Source of the DNA: Muribaculaceae bacterium
Lineage (GTDB): Bacteria; Bacteroidota; Bacteroidia; Bacteroidales; Muribaculaceae
Reading direction: 5' to 3'
Assembly (NCBI GenBank): GCA_017473615.1
Contig: JAFUKL010000003.1
Span: 1-38,668 of the forward strand
DNA length: 38,668 nt
The position numbers and the translations under genes were made by a program. Below are positions 1 through 8,576 of the stretch, piece after piece. How positions within the stretch are numbered: position 1 is the stretch's first letter; each line of letters opens with the position of its first letter. Below the pieces are notes generated by a model. It had not been told where the DNA came from. It ran no database searches and worked only from the letters and a program-made list of their open reading frames with translations.

Positions 1-37
1 TTTAACAAAAATTTATATCTATATGAATGTATACTGA

Positions 38-859
38 TTAGTCGGAGAAGTAGCGGTTGTACAGGGCTTGGTATTCTGCGGTTGACTTCACAGTTTTAAG
101 CCATGAATTAATGCTGTCACAAAATACCGAATCGTTTTTTTGCATTACCCACGACTGGAATTGAGAAAATCCTATACCCGTAGAAATATCTATATCGGGA
201 TAGCGTTCAACCATTTTCTTTGCCATTCGCTCATTCATTACGGCATGTCTTATCTCACCGGCTGCAACGCGCAAGAACAATTGTTCTACACCATATTCTG
301 CATCCTGCATCACAAATATCGTATCTCCTATTTCATGACTGAGATTGAGCAATCGTGTCCGTATAGAAGAACCGGCAACTACCCATACCGTATCTTTTGC
401 CAAGTCCAAAGATGATTTCACGGCAACACTACCGTCGGGCTGTTTCCGTTGCACAAGCACCTGCCTATCTATATAAATAGGTTCTGAAAAAAGATATTCT
501 TCCTTGTTCTCTTTTGTTACTGGAAATTCTGCACTTACTATCCGGCATTCACCCTTTTTCAGTTTTTCCAAAGACACCGATAATGTAACCATAGGCTGAA
601 ATTTCATTTCAAGTCCTGCATGACGGGCTATCATGCGTAACAAGTCGTAACTGAAACCGCCTAAGGTGTCTTCATAGGTATAAAACGACAGCGGCGAATA
701 TTCTATGGCAGCTATTACTCCATCATTATCACGATTAACGATATTCCTACCGTGCTCACAATCTTTCAGCATTACCATAGCAATGACAACAACAGAGAAC
801 AATACTACATACAATGCCATACTGCCTTTTTTCACTGTCTTTCTGATAAATGCCGCCAT
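38..859 (-). CDS. Membrane-anchored family 3 solute-binding protein
   Basis: 273 aa. A basic N-terminus is followed by one hydrophobic segment (about residues 14-31) that would anchor the protein in the inner membrane or act as an uncleaved signal. The rest resembles the periplasmic amino-acid-binding fold (SBP_bac_3, also the N-terminal half of lytic transglycosylase MltF): an early block near residues 49-75 (IEYSPLSFYTYEDTLGGFSY) and a second-lobe block near 150-170 with VVAGSS. The MltF transglycosylase domain is absent. The start lies 14 bp after the stop of the upstream porin gene, so the two are probably co-transcribed. No ABC transporter permease or ATPase genes are nearby, so the role could be sensing or scaffolding rather than transport. 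The ligand is unknown. Confidence 0.75.
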   Translation of the reverse strand: MAAFIRKTVKKGSMALYVVLFSVVVIAMVMLKDCEHGRNIVNRDNDGVIAAIEYSPLSFYTYEDTLGGFSYDLLRMIARHAGLEMKFQPMVTLSVSLEKLKKGECRIVSAEFPVTKENKEEYLFSEPIYIDRQVLVQRKQPDGSVAVKSSLDLAKDTVWVVAGSSIRTRLLNLSHEIGDTIFVMQDAEYGVEQLFLRVAAGEIRHAVMNERMAKKMVERYPDIDISTGIGFSQFQSWVMQKNDSVFCDSINSWLKTVKSTAEYQALYNRYFSD

Positions 860-873
860 AACAGATAAGGTCT

Positions 874-2877
874 TTAATTAGAAAAATCCACCGATAGTCC
901 CATTTGGAACTTTCTCGGATTTAACGGATAATGCGGCATTGAGAAATAATTATCTCCTCCAAACATCCCTTGATTCACATGCGAAAATATTAAGAAGAAA
1001 CGTGTCTTTTTCAATTTCACATTAGCATAAGCATTCATCCATGCAAAATCACCGCATTTAATCTTGTTCTGCGTATGAAATGCCATTGTGGCCGGATTAT
1101 AACCCGGAGCATAATAACCGGTATAATAATTGCAATCTACTCCTAACTGTACATGCATGACACCGGCTACACGGAATTTTAAATACAGATTGGAATATAC
1201 TGCGAATTTCGGTAAGGATAACACACTCTCCTCTGAAGAGGTTTGGTAAGTGAGCCTGTTCTCCCAATTCAAAGCTCTGAAACGCAGATTTTGCCTGCCG
1301 CTTATACTAAACACCTGTATATTGTCCCCATATTGAGCCGGCACAGCCGAATTATTGAAATATACGTAATTCTGCATGTTCTCAACTCCGACATCGACAA
1401 AAGTCTCGGTATGTGGCATACTTAACCTACCACCTATACGCACACGTCTCATCTTTCCAAAATCATTTTTCCATATATAATGATTTGATATATAATTCCG
1501 CAGCAGATACGGGACTTCTTCATTCTTAAAATAACCATATCCGGTAATCTTCACGCTGTCACCCCATAATGGTATACGTGTAGTTACATCTCCGGTAATA
1601 TCGACATCTCCGGCTACATTTCCAAGCACACCGAAACGCGCATCGGCATTGTATGTAAGTATGCTGCCCCGCTGTTTTGTCAGTTGACCGCCTACCCACG
1701 CCACATTCTCAGTTTCTTTACGAGGTATGATAAAATCAGGAACAGGTGTAAGGCTCTCGTTTCTATCGGCAACATACAGCATAGTATCCACCACCTGTTT
1801 ATATTTCCTTATCTCATAAGTAGCGTATGCCGACAGTCCGAATTTAGAATATTTATTGAACCCCTCCAAAAGAGATACGCCCAACGTGTTCGAAAAACGA
1901 CTGTATTCAGTGCGTTCATCAGTTCCGTTAAGCGACAAGTAACAATTCTCAAAATATGTGCGATCTTCGGTTGTATTACCATCGATGAACCTGTGCATAT
2001 TCGTTTTATAGTTCATCGTCCAGATAAAACTTGTTACCGGAATATATTCCTTGTGTTCAATAGTATCGTTAATACTGTCTTTCCATGTGCGATAATATCC
2101 CACCTTATAACGGTGATTCAAAAACAAGTCATGCCCTACCACTCTCGAATGTGCGCTATTAAGTAATGTAGGGATAGTTTTTGTATCCACTTTAGAATCC
2201 CCTCCTTGAACCTCGGCAGGATCGGTTATATATCTATCATCCTCAATACCACCGCTTTCCTTATTCAAAGAATTAAAATTGTTATAGTATGCTTGCAATT
2301 CATACCGATCACCCGTATATGAGCCGTTAAATCCCCACATAAGATTCTTTGCAGCCTGATATTCATAGTTGCCCTTTGAATAAATATAATCAATCATAGC
2401 CCCGATTTGCAGTCTTTTGTTTGCGTTGCCCGAAAATATTCCGGTCAATCGATCCTGATTGTTATATTTAGTTCCTCCTGTGCTATATGAAAGCAAAGTC
2501 ATAGGAATACGGGTATTATAGAATTTCTGATTACTCAATCCCTTTACCCACGTGTGCAGCGCATCCTCAAAGAAAAATTCGCTCACATGTTCACGTTCGA
2601 AGAAAATCTGCGTTTGCCCGGGACCTCCATAATTTCCTGTCGTCGCATAAGCGATACTTTGATTTGCCGGGACAAACCTCTGAGCATAATTATCCTGCAA
2701 AGTATCTATAGTAGCCTCATAACGTTGCCCGAGCGGCTGTGATATAGTCCATGCATAAGATGGAGCCACTACTACGCTGTCTTTCGCCATTGCGGAACCG
2801 AAAATAAATATTACAGCTACCGCCAATATCACATATCGTAAAAACTTACTCATTATCAAAATCAACATTTGTTCCAT
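874..2877 (-). CDS. Putative outer-membrane porin (Porin_10 type)
   Basis: About 667 aa. An N-terminal signal peptide (hydrophobic run ending AMAKDS) is followed by a long protein rich in aromatic residues and alternating beta-strand patterns. Length and layout match the Bacteroidota putative porin family (Porin_10), predicted outer-membrane beta-barrels of unknown substrate. The block GGPGQTQIFFEREHVSEFFF near residue 82 and a strand-like C-terminus ending in LSVDFSN support this. Three in-frame ATGs occur at 2877, 2868 and 2853; the last (MSKFLRY) gives the most conventional signal peptide, so the true start may be 2853. It lies 9 bp after the DUF3791-like gene and 14 bp before the solute-binding protein gene. 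Family match is fairly secure; the substrate is not known. Confidence 0.7.
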   Translation of the reverse strand: MEQMLILIMSKFLRYVILAVAVIFIFGSAMAKDSVVVAPSYAWTISQPLGQRYEATIDTLQDNYAQRFVPANQSIAYATTGNYGGPGQTQIFFEREHVSEFFFEDALHTWVKGLSNQKFYNTRIPMTLLSYSTGGTKYNNQDRLTGIFSGNANKRLQIGAMIDYIYSKGNYEYQAAKNLMWGFNGSYTGDRYELQAYYNNFNSLNKESGGIEDDRYITDPAEVQGGDSKVDTKTIPTLLNSAHSRVVGHDLFLNHRYKVGYYRTWKDSINDTIEHKEYIPVTSFIWTMNYKTNMHRFIDGNTTEDRTYFENCYLSLNGTDERTEYSRFSNTLGVSLLEGFNKYSKFGLSAYATYEIRKYKQVVDTMLYVADRNESLTPVPDFIIPRKETENVAWVGGQLTKQRGSILTYNADARFGVLGNVAGDVDITGDVTTRIPLWGDSVKITGYGYFKNEEVPYLLRNYISNHYIWKNDFGKMRRVRIGGRLSMPHTETFVDVGVENMQNYVYFNNSAVPAQYGDNIQVFSISGRQNLRFRALNWENRLTYQTSSEESVLSLPKFAVYSNLYLKFRVAGVMHVQLGVDCNYYTGYYAPGYNPATMAFHTQNKIKCGDFAWMNAYANVKLKKTRFFLIFSHVNQGMFGGDNYFSMPHYPLNPRKFQMGLSVDFSN

Positions 2878-2886
2878 GATAAAGAA

Positions 2887-3105
2887 TCATACCAACTGCC
2901 CTCCATTTTTATGACACAAAACAATCAAATCATCAACAGCATCATCTATAGACTGCAGATGTTCCGTCTCATAATACTCATCTAAAAAAGCAATTCCTTT
3001 AAAATGGAATAAATACTTGAACGCAACACTTATCGAGAAATTAAACCTTAATGCAAAAGCTCTAATACAAGCGTTCAAATAAGGTATTTTATACTTTTCA
3101 GCCAT
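2887..3105 (-). CDS. Small DUF3791-like protein
   Basis: 72 aa from the ATG at 3105. The frame stays open upstream to 3180, but a match to the Bacteroidota -7 box (TATCTTTG, 3128-3135, minus) lies within that extension, so 3105 is the better start. The protein contains the pattern of DUF3791: an aromatic-rich helix, then KGIAFLDEYYETEH-like residues and a C-terminal VDDLIVLCHKNGG segment. DUF3791 proteins are small, of unknown function, and are often found beside other small genes of toxin-antitoxin type; no partner toxin is seen here. It is the first gene of an apparent three-gene operon with a porin and a solute-binding protein. The family assignment is from memory of the motif. Confidence 0.6.
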   Translation of the reverse strand: MAEKYKIPYLNACIRAFALRFNFSISVAFKYLFHFKGIAFLDEYYETEHLQSIDDAVDDLIVLCHKNGGQLV

Positions 3106-3127
3106 AATCAATTGTTTTATCGACTTA

Positions 3128-3135
3128 CAAAGATA
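3128..3135 (-). promoter_or_regulatory. -7 box for the DUF3791/porin operon
   Basis: Minus-strand TATCTTTG matches the Bacteroidota sigma-ABfr -7 consensus TAnnTTTG exactly. Transcription would begin about 7 nt downstream and give a leader of roughly 15 nt before the ATG at 3105. No good TTTG -33 box is seen at the usual distance. Confidence 0.5.
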
Positions 3136-3181
3136 GCGATTTTCATTACATGCAAGAGCATGAGAAACATAATTTTTCATA

Positions 3182-3221
3182 ATTCACAACTTTAAAGGCT
3201 GATTCACAACTTTAAAGCATC
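3182..3221. repeat. Two tandem 20-bp units
   Basis: Two head-to-tail copies share the 16-bp core ATTCACAACTTTAAAG (3182-3197 and 3202-3217), period 20 bp. They lie between the promoter of the DUF3791/porin operon and the terminator of the TonB receptor. Read on the minus strand each contains TAAAGTTG, a degenerate -7 box. They may be a duplicated operator or promoter. Confidence 0.6.
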
Positions 3222-3261
3222 AAAAAGAGCCATGTGCATAATGATTAAATGCACACAGCTC
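3222..3261 (-). terminator. Terminator of the TonB receptor gene
   Basis: On the minus strand GAGC and GTGCAT (read 3261 to 3249) pair with ATGCAC and GCTC (3239 to 3227), followed by five Ts (3226-3222). It lies 33 bp after the receptor stop codon and is a typical factor-independent terminator with one small internal loop. Confidence 0.7.
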
Positions 3262-3293
3262 CATTATAAACAAAGTTATTTACTATATACTTT

Positions 3294-5591
3294 TTACAAC
3301 GATAATTTCAATCCTACATAGACACTTCGGGGCATCATCGGTCCATACATATAACCGGAATCGCGCAATTCACCCTTATCAAAATCCTCTTGGAATGAAT
3401 TGAAAATGTTATGTACTCCTGCATTTATCTGCAAAGTAGAGAAATTAAACAATTTAAAATCGTATGCTGCCTTAAAACCTATATCCGCAAAACTTTTGGT
3501 ACGCTCAGCCACATCGACATCAGTCCCTGAACCCTCAAAATGTTGCATCCACATAGGTCCTGTAAATGTCCCGGTAAGACCAAGCGACAATGGTTTTATC
3601 GGATTATAGTTCAAAGTAAAATATCCATATACATCAGGTGTACGGAACATATCCTTAGTCGCAGGAACATCCTCATTGTCACTCCACTGCTCCGGTTGCT
3701 TGTATCGACTTCGTTGAATGGTTACACCGCCTTGAATAGAGAATTGGGAAGAAAACACCATACGCAATTCCATATTACCTCCAAATACCGTAGCACCCGA
3801 CCCGTTATACCTTTCCAGCACATCATTACCTGCCGTATCCTGCCCTATGGTATGCAGAGCGAACACATCATCCAATGTAGTATAAAAGCCCTCCACAAGA
3901 AGATTGGTCTGTATCTCACCTATATTGAAATAGAAATCTCCTGAAAGGCTGAAACTATTAGAGCTTTCCTCTTTCAAGTCATCGGCAAGAACTGTAACCA
4001 CACGTTCTCCTCCTACTACAGCTATATGAAAATCCTCATCAAAAGCTTGCGGAGCACGGAATCCGGTAGAATAAGACAGACGGAAATTAGCTTTTTTCGA
4101 AGGATTGAATCGTATATTGGCACGCGGCGATACAATGACATTATCCACAAGAGAATGCTTGTCTATACGAGCACCTACCAAGAATCCCCACATATCATTA
4201 CGCCATTCATTCTGCACAAATCCGCTGTAGATATTCACTTTCTGTAAATGATTATGGTTATAACCCAACGTAACATCATGCAAATAATTATGATTATATT
4301 CCGCTCCTATCATAAACTCAGCAGGCATAAACCACAATTTGTTTATAGCACGAGTAAACTGAGCACCTCCCACTACCACGAGGTCATGAGTATTACCATA
4401 GGCGTTCGGGTCTTTTCCGCTACCATAGTAACTGTCACGCTTAGTATCTTGAAGTGATGCATAAAGATTCCATTTAGTTCTTTCATCATCGCTCCAATAA
4501 TTGAAATTAATGTCTCCACCGTGTATTTGATGGTCGGTTTGTTCTGTTATATCCGCCTCATGAGCTGGCTTATCAAGCAGGTTTCCCCCACGACGATATT
4601 CCTCGGTAGCGCGATATTCCAACGTAAGACGAGTGTTGTCGCTCGGGCGCATGAAAGCACGCGCACCTATAGTTTTAGATTTTATCTCACCTATTTCGGT
4701 ATATCCGTCTCCATCATGGTCGTAACTTGCTCTATCACGGTTCTGCCCGTATATCATCAGTCCCAACTTATGATTATCGGATGAAACAGAGGCATTCACT
4801 GTGGTATTATTATCAATCGCATTCTCCATACCTATAAACGTAGTGGTATTTGCCACCTCGGCATAGTTTATTATCGGATCCTTGGTAATTATATTTATAG
4901 TGCCACCTATGGACGATGAGCCGAACAACGCCGATCCGCCTCCGCGCATCACTTCAACACGGTCTATCATGTTAGCCGGTATCTGTTCAAGTCCATATAC
5001 ACCTGCAAGTGCAGAGAACACCGGGCGTGAGTTCATAAGAATCTGCGAATAATGACCGTCAAGACCGTTGATACGCACCTGCGTAAAACCGCAATTCTGA
5101 CAATTGTTTTCCACGCGCACTCCGGGCTGATAATTCAACCCGTCGGCAAGGCTGCATGCACTCACAAGATCAAAAGTCTTGGAATTAAGCACATTCACCA
5201 AAGTAGAACTGTTGCGACGTTTCACTTCTCCTTTATTGCCTGTCACAACCACCTGCTCAAGCATCATGACATCTTCTCTCAGGTCAAAATTAATTTCTAT
5301 TGTTTTTCTTCCTTTTACAGTCACATTATATTTCTGCGATACATAACCTATGCAAGTAGCCTCTATTTCATATTTTCCGTCCGGTATATTCTTCAAGAAA
5401 TAATGCCCTGTAGCATCGGTATTTGTTCCATAAGACGTGCCTACAAGGCGTATCGTCACATAGGGAATATGCTCTCCATTTCCTTTATCGATAACGTGCC
5501 CCATGATATTTGCATCAGTAAGTGTAGCTTGCGCAAAAGACATTTGTGCCGCAATAAGCGACAGAATAAGAGCGTAAAATAAATTTCTCAT
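3294..5591 (-). CDS. TonB-dependent outer-membrane receptor
   Basis: 765 aa. The signal peptide (residues 1-20, ending FAQ) is followed by a carboxypeptidase-regulatory-like beta-sandwich (about 25-105; GNGEHIPYVTIRLVGTSYGT), a plug domain (about 120-235; RVEVMRGGGSALFGSSSIGG) and a 22-strand barrel ending in a C-terminal aromatic strand (VYVGLKLSL). Length is usual for a BtuB/CirA-sized receptor rather than a 1000-aa SusC protein, and no SusD partner is present, so iron complexes, corrinoids or a similar small ligand are more likely than glycans. The plug contains NNCQNCGF, a CxxC pair. The gene stands alone: its own terminator follows and two candidate promoters lie upstream. The substrate is not determinable here. 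Confidence 0.88.
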   Translation of the reverse strand: MRNLFYALILSLIAAQMSFAQATLTDANIMGHVIDKGNGEHIPYVTIRLVGTSYGTNTDATGHYFLKNIPDGKYEIEATCIGYVSQKYNVTVKGRKTIEINFDLREDVMMLEQVVVTGNKGEVKRRNSSTLVNVLNSKTFDLVSACSLADGLNYQPGVRVENNCQNCGFTQVRINGLDGHYSQILMNSRPVFSALAGVYGLEQIPANMIDRVEVMRGGGSALFGSSSIGGTINIITKDPIINYAEVANTTTFIGMENAIDNNTTVNASVSSDNHKLGLMIYGQNRDRASYDHDGDGYTEIGEIKSKTIGARAFMRPSDNTRLTLEYRATEEYRRGGNLLDKPAHEADITEQTDHQIHGGDINFNYWSDDERTKWNLYASLQDTKRDSYYGSGKDPNAYGNTHDLVVVGGAQFTRAINKLWFMPAEFMIGAEYNHNYLHDVTLGYNHNHLQKVNIYSGFVQNEWRNDMWGFLVGARIDKHSLVDNVIVSPRANIRFNPSKKANFRLSYSTGFRAPQAFDEDFHIAVVGGERVVTVLADDLKEESSNSFSLSGDFYFNIGEIQTNLLVEGFYTTLDDVFALHTIGQDTAGNDVLERYNGSGATVFGGNMELRMVFSSQFSIQGGVTIQRSRYKQPEQWSDNEDVPATKDMFRTPDVYGYFTLNYNPIKPLSLGLTGTFTGPMWMQHFEGSGTDVDVAERTKSFADIGFKAAYDFKLFNFSTLQINAGVHNIFNSFQEDFDKGELRDSGYMYGPMMPRSVYVGLKLSL

Positions 5592-5637
5592 TATAATTTT
5601 TGATTTTATTTAACAATTTGCCGGCTAAATTCCACCG

Positions 5638-5668
5638 CAAAATTATACATGGATAGAATTTACGACAA
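5638..5668 (-). promoter_or_regulatory. Promoter of the TonB receptor gene
   Basis: Minus-strand -7 box TAATTTTG (5645-5638) preceded at 19 bp by CTTG (5668-5665), one base off the TTTG -33 consensus. Predicted leader about 40 nt. A second exact -7 match, TACCTTTG, lies at 5734-5727 and would give a leader of about 130 nt. The rest of the 226-bp intergenic stretch to rnfA shows no recognisable riboswitch. Confidence 0.5.
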
Positions 5669-5817
5669 GAGCTGTTATTCTTTGTTTATATGTTGGTGTT
5701 ACTCCCATATTTATAAAAAACGAGTGCAAAGGTACTCATTTTTTCAGTATTTACACAAACGATCCTAAAGCCTGATGATTTTCAAAGGAGTTTCTCCACG
5801 GCTATAGACACAACTTT

Positions 5818-6399
5818 TCAGCCTATTTTAATTCCGGCAAATCCCATGAACGCCATAGCCAAAATTCCGGCAGTTATTAATGCAATCGGTGTTCCTTGCA
5901 ATGGTTTCGGTACTTTTGCCAACGCCAGCTGTTCCCTTATTCCGGCGAACACCACAAGAGCAAGTGTAAAACCCAAAGCAGTAGAAACAGCATAAACCAA
6001 TGACTCAATAAGCGTCATTTCTTTCTGTATTACCAATATAGCTACACCAAGCACTGCACAATTGGTGGTAATCAACGGCAAGAATACTCCTAATGCCTGA
6101 TAAAGTACAGGCATGGCTTTCTTTATAACTATTTCCAGCACTTGAACAAGGGCCGCAATAACGAGAATAAATGCTATCGTTTGCAAAAAGGTTATACCTA
6201 ACGGCACTAACACATACTCTTGCAACATATACGTAACTACTGTGGCTACAGCCATTACAAAAGTTACCGCCATTCCCATACCGGCAGCAGAGCTTATTCG
6301 TTTGGAAACGCCCAAAAAAGGACAAATACCCAGAAATTGCGCAAATACAATATTATTTACAAAAATAGCAGTTATTATGATTGATATATAAGCCAGCAT
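5818..6399 (-). CDS. rnfA: Rnf complex subunit RnfA
   Basis: 193 aa, the normal length. Integral membrane subunit of the Rnf ferredoxin:NAD+ oxidoreductase, which couples electron flow from reduced ferredoxin to NAD+ with export of Na+ or H+. The sequence shows six hydrophobic helices and the hallmark early segment NNIVFAQFLGICPFLGVSK with its conserved cysteine, plus TTNCAVLG in the second half, the RnfA/RnfE inverted-repeat motif that holds the membrane [2Fe-2S] cluster. Start ATG at 6399 has a GGA-containing ribosome site. It is the last gene of the operon, 13 bp after rnfE. No strong hairpin terminator is visible in the next 200 bp. Confidence 0.95.
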   Translation of the reverse strand: MLAYISIIITAIFVNNIVFAQFLGICPFLGVSKRISSAAGMGMAVTFVMAVATVVTYMLQEYVLVPLGITFLQTIAFILVIAALVQVLEIVIKKAMPVLYQALGVFLPLITTNCAVLGVAILVIQKEMTLIESLVYAVSTALGFTLALVVFAGIREQLALAKVPKPLQGTPIALITAGILAMAFMGFAGIKIG

Positions 6400-6412
6400 T
6401 TTATATCCTCCT

Positions 6413-7000
6413 TCAACTATGTGATTTTATATTGTTTACAAATGCAATAAGCAGACCAAGAGCAATAAATGCACCGGGAGCCAAAACAAATACCAAACTT
6501 CCATACTCTTCACCATAGACCTCCATATTAAAAATACGTCCGGTTCCGAGAAATTCCCTCACAGCACCAAGCAAAGTAAGCGAGACTGTAAATCCCAAGC
6601 CTACTCCTACCCCATCACAAAACGAATCTGTCACATTATTTTTTGATGCAAAAGCCTCGGCACGCCCTAACAAAATACAATTTACCACAATGAGAGGTAT
6701 AAAGATACCCAACGTTTCATATAAAGCCGGCATATATGCCTGCATAATCATCTGTAGCACTGAAACAAATGAAGCTATTACTACAATGAACGCCGGTATA
6801 CGTACCTTGTCAGGAATCACATTGCGCAATAATGAAATCACCGTATTGGAGCATATAAGCACTCCCATCGTGGCAAGTCCCATACTCATGCCGTTAACAG
6901 CAGAATTTGTAGTCCCCAACGTTGGACACATCCCAAGCAATAAAACAAACGTAGGATTATTCTTTACTGCCGATTCTATAATGAATTTCAATTTATTCAT
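6413..7000 (-). CDS. rnfE: Rnf complex subunit RnfE
   Basis: 195 aa from the ATG at 7000. The open frame extends upstream to 7132, but that part overlaps rnfG, while the ATG at 7000 has a clear GGAGGGG ribosome site and gives the family's usual length and N-terminus. Membrane subunit homologous to RnfA in inverted topology: KNNPTFVLLLGMCPTLGTTN near the N-terminus and VVNCILLGRAEAFA in the second half carry the conserved cysteines of the RnfA/E [2Fe-2S] site. Six transmembrane helices. It overlaps the end of rnfG by 8 bp (translational coupling) and is followed 13 bp later by rnfA. Confidence 0.95.
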   Translation of the reverse strand: MNKLKFIIESAVKNNPTFVLLLGMCPTLGTTNSAVNGMSMGLATMGVLICSNTVISLLRNVIPDKVRIPAFIVVIASFVSVLQMIMQAYMPALYETLGIFIPLIVVNCILLGRAEAFASKNNVTDSFCDGVGVGLGFTVSLTLLGAVREFLGTGRIFNMEVYGEEYGSLVFVLAPGAFIALGLLIAFVNNIKSHS

Positions 7001-7613
7001 AACATATCCCCTCCTCATTCTCTTTAAACTCCATATATGCCTTGCAAGCTTTATCCAATGCGTCAAGAAATGCACGCGACGATATTGTTGCCGCAGTAAT
7101 AGCATCCACGTTACCACCATCTTTCTTGACACGCATTTTATGCGTAGCCGGATTTAAGCCCAAGATACACCTGTCACCATTTTTCATACGAAACCATTCC
7201 TGCATTTTAGAACCTAAACCGGCAGTTTCGGCATGTTTTAGCACCTTATAATCATTTATTTTTCCTTCGGCATCAAAACCATACATTACCGTTATTTCTC
7301 CGCTGAAACCGTCCATCGAAAAGCTTTTCACAGCTGCACCCACAAGTTTCCCCCCATTCTTGGCAGGGTACACAATAATATCTGCACCGGTTTTCTTATC
7401 TGGTTCTGAAATATATACATATTTTTCTTCCAACGGATTATTGTCAAAGTCAGGAGCAACTTCCTTTATTGCATCTACTTGAGCCTTCACTTCGGCTTTG
7501 GCTATCTTATCAGCTGTTATTGCATATACACTTCCAAGTATCAACGATGCTGCTATCGTTATCAAACCTAAGGACAATACCATATTCTTCATTGAGGAAT
7601 TTATTTTCTCCAT
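6993..7613 (-). CDS. rnfG: Rnf complex subunit RnfG (covalent FMN)
   Basis: 206 aa. One N-terminal membrane helix (about 10-32) and a periplasmic FMN-binding domain. The covalent flavin motif is at residues 173-179, TAATISS, with Thr176 the predicted FMN-phosphate attachment residue; the family consensus is (S/T)GATxS, so the glycine is replaced by alanine here. AETAGLGSKM at 128-137 is the second conserved FMN-domain motif. RnfG passes electrons across the outer face of the membrane with RnfD. The gene overlaps rnfD by 13 bp and rnfE by 8 bp. Confidence 0.93.
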   Translation of the reverse strand: MEKINSSMKNMVLSLGLITIAASLILGSVYAITADKIAKAEVKAQVDAIKEVAPDFDNNPLEEKYVYISEPDKKTGADIIVYPAKNGGKLVGAAVKSFSMDGFSGEITVMYGFDAEGKINDYKVLKHAETAGLGSKMQEWFRMKNGDRCILGLNPATHKMRVKKDGGNVDAITAATISSRAFLDALDKACKAYMEFKENEEGICYE

Positions 7614-8572
7614 ACTTTATTTCCCCTCCTTTCACCAAAACGTTTGGGACGCATATAAACATTTATCAGCGGCGTGAATCCGTTCATTATCAATATTGCA
7701 AACGATACTCCTTCAGGATAAGCTCCCCACAGACGTATTACCATTGTTATCACACCGATCATCACACCATATAGTATCATACCGTTTCGCGTCATTGGAG
7801 ATGTAACATAATCGGTAGCCATGAAAATTGAGCCTAACAAAACACCTCCACTCAATAGCGACACTAAGGGATTTATTCCCGCCAGCCATGAGAAGACCGA
7901 CACCGTAATCATTATCGATAACGGGATATGCCATGTAATAATGCGACGCACAATCAGGAACAATCCACCCAACAGCAATGCCACAGCACTTACTTCACCG
8001 AGACTTCCGCCCATCTGTCCGATAAAAGAACCCATTAAATCCACATTTTCCGGCATGAGCTCATTCATCTTCATCCGTCCCAATACAGTAGCTCCGGTCG
8101 CAGCATCAAGATAACTGCCCCGACTAACAAAAGGAACAGGCCAAGTTGTCATCTGTTGCGGAAACGAAATCAGCAGGAACACTCGTCCTAAAATAGCAGG
8201 ATTGAATATATTCTGCCCAAGACCTCCGAAAGCATATTTGCCCAACCCTATAGCAACCAAGCACCCTATCAGTATTATCCATATAGGCAGATTGCTTGGC
8301 AGATTCATTGCAAGAAGCAGACCGGTAATCACCGCAGAACCGTTTGTAACGGTAAGTTTGCCTCCCACAAGGTATCTCTGTATCAAATACTCTATCATAA
8401 CGCAGCCAAGCACTGAAGTAAAAATCACAACCAAAGCACCCAAGCCGAAAGCGTACACCGAAAATATAACAGCCGGCAAAAGAGCTACTACTACACCCCA
8501 CATCTTACCTTTCACCGTATCTTTTGTGTGCATGTGAGGAGAGCCTGACACTATAAGTCTTTTATCATCCAT
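7601..8572 (-). CDS. rnfD: Rnf complex subunit RnfD (covalent FMN)
   Basis: 323 aa integral membrane subunit with about ten hydrophobic segments, homologous to NqrB. The FMN attachment motif is intact: DAATGATVLGRM, with TGAT at residues 159-162 and Thr162 the predicted flavin-linked residue. GSAVITGLLLAMNLPSNLP (about 78-96) and GGLGQNIFNPAILGRVFLL (about 116-134) are family blocks. Located between rnfC (4 bp gap) and rnfG (13 bp overlap). Length and order match the canonical B-C-D-G-E-A arrangement. Confidence 0.95.
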   Translation of the reverse strand: MDDKRLIVSGSPHMHTKDTVKGKMWGVVVALLPAVIFSVYAFGLGALVVIFTSVLGCVMIEYLIQRYLVGGKLTVTNGSAVITGLLLAMNLPSNLPIWIILIGCLVAIGLGKYAFGGLGQNIFNPAILGRVFLLISFPQQMTTWPVPFVSRGSYLDAATGATVLGRMKMNELMPENVDLMGSFIGQMGGSLGEVSAVALLLGGLFLIVRRIITWHIPLSIMITVSVFSWLAGINPLVSLLSGGVLLGSIFMATDYVTSPMTRNGMILYGVMIGVITMVIRLWGAYPEGVSFAILIMNGFTPLINVYMRPKRFGERRGNKVWRK

Positions 8573-8576
8573 AACA

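Noticed and set aside
5592-5817. Riboswitch (cobalamin or other) upstream of the TonB receptor
   Set aside because: No conserved box or compact fold of a known riboswitch was recognised; only two promoter candidates were found.
7001-7132. N-terminal extension of RnfE
   Set aside because: It overlaps rnfG throughout, has no family similarity, and the ATG at 7000 has a strong ribosome site.
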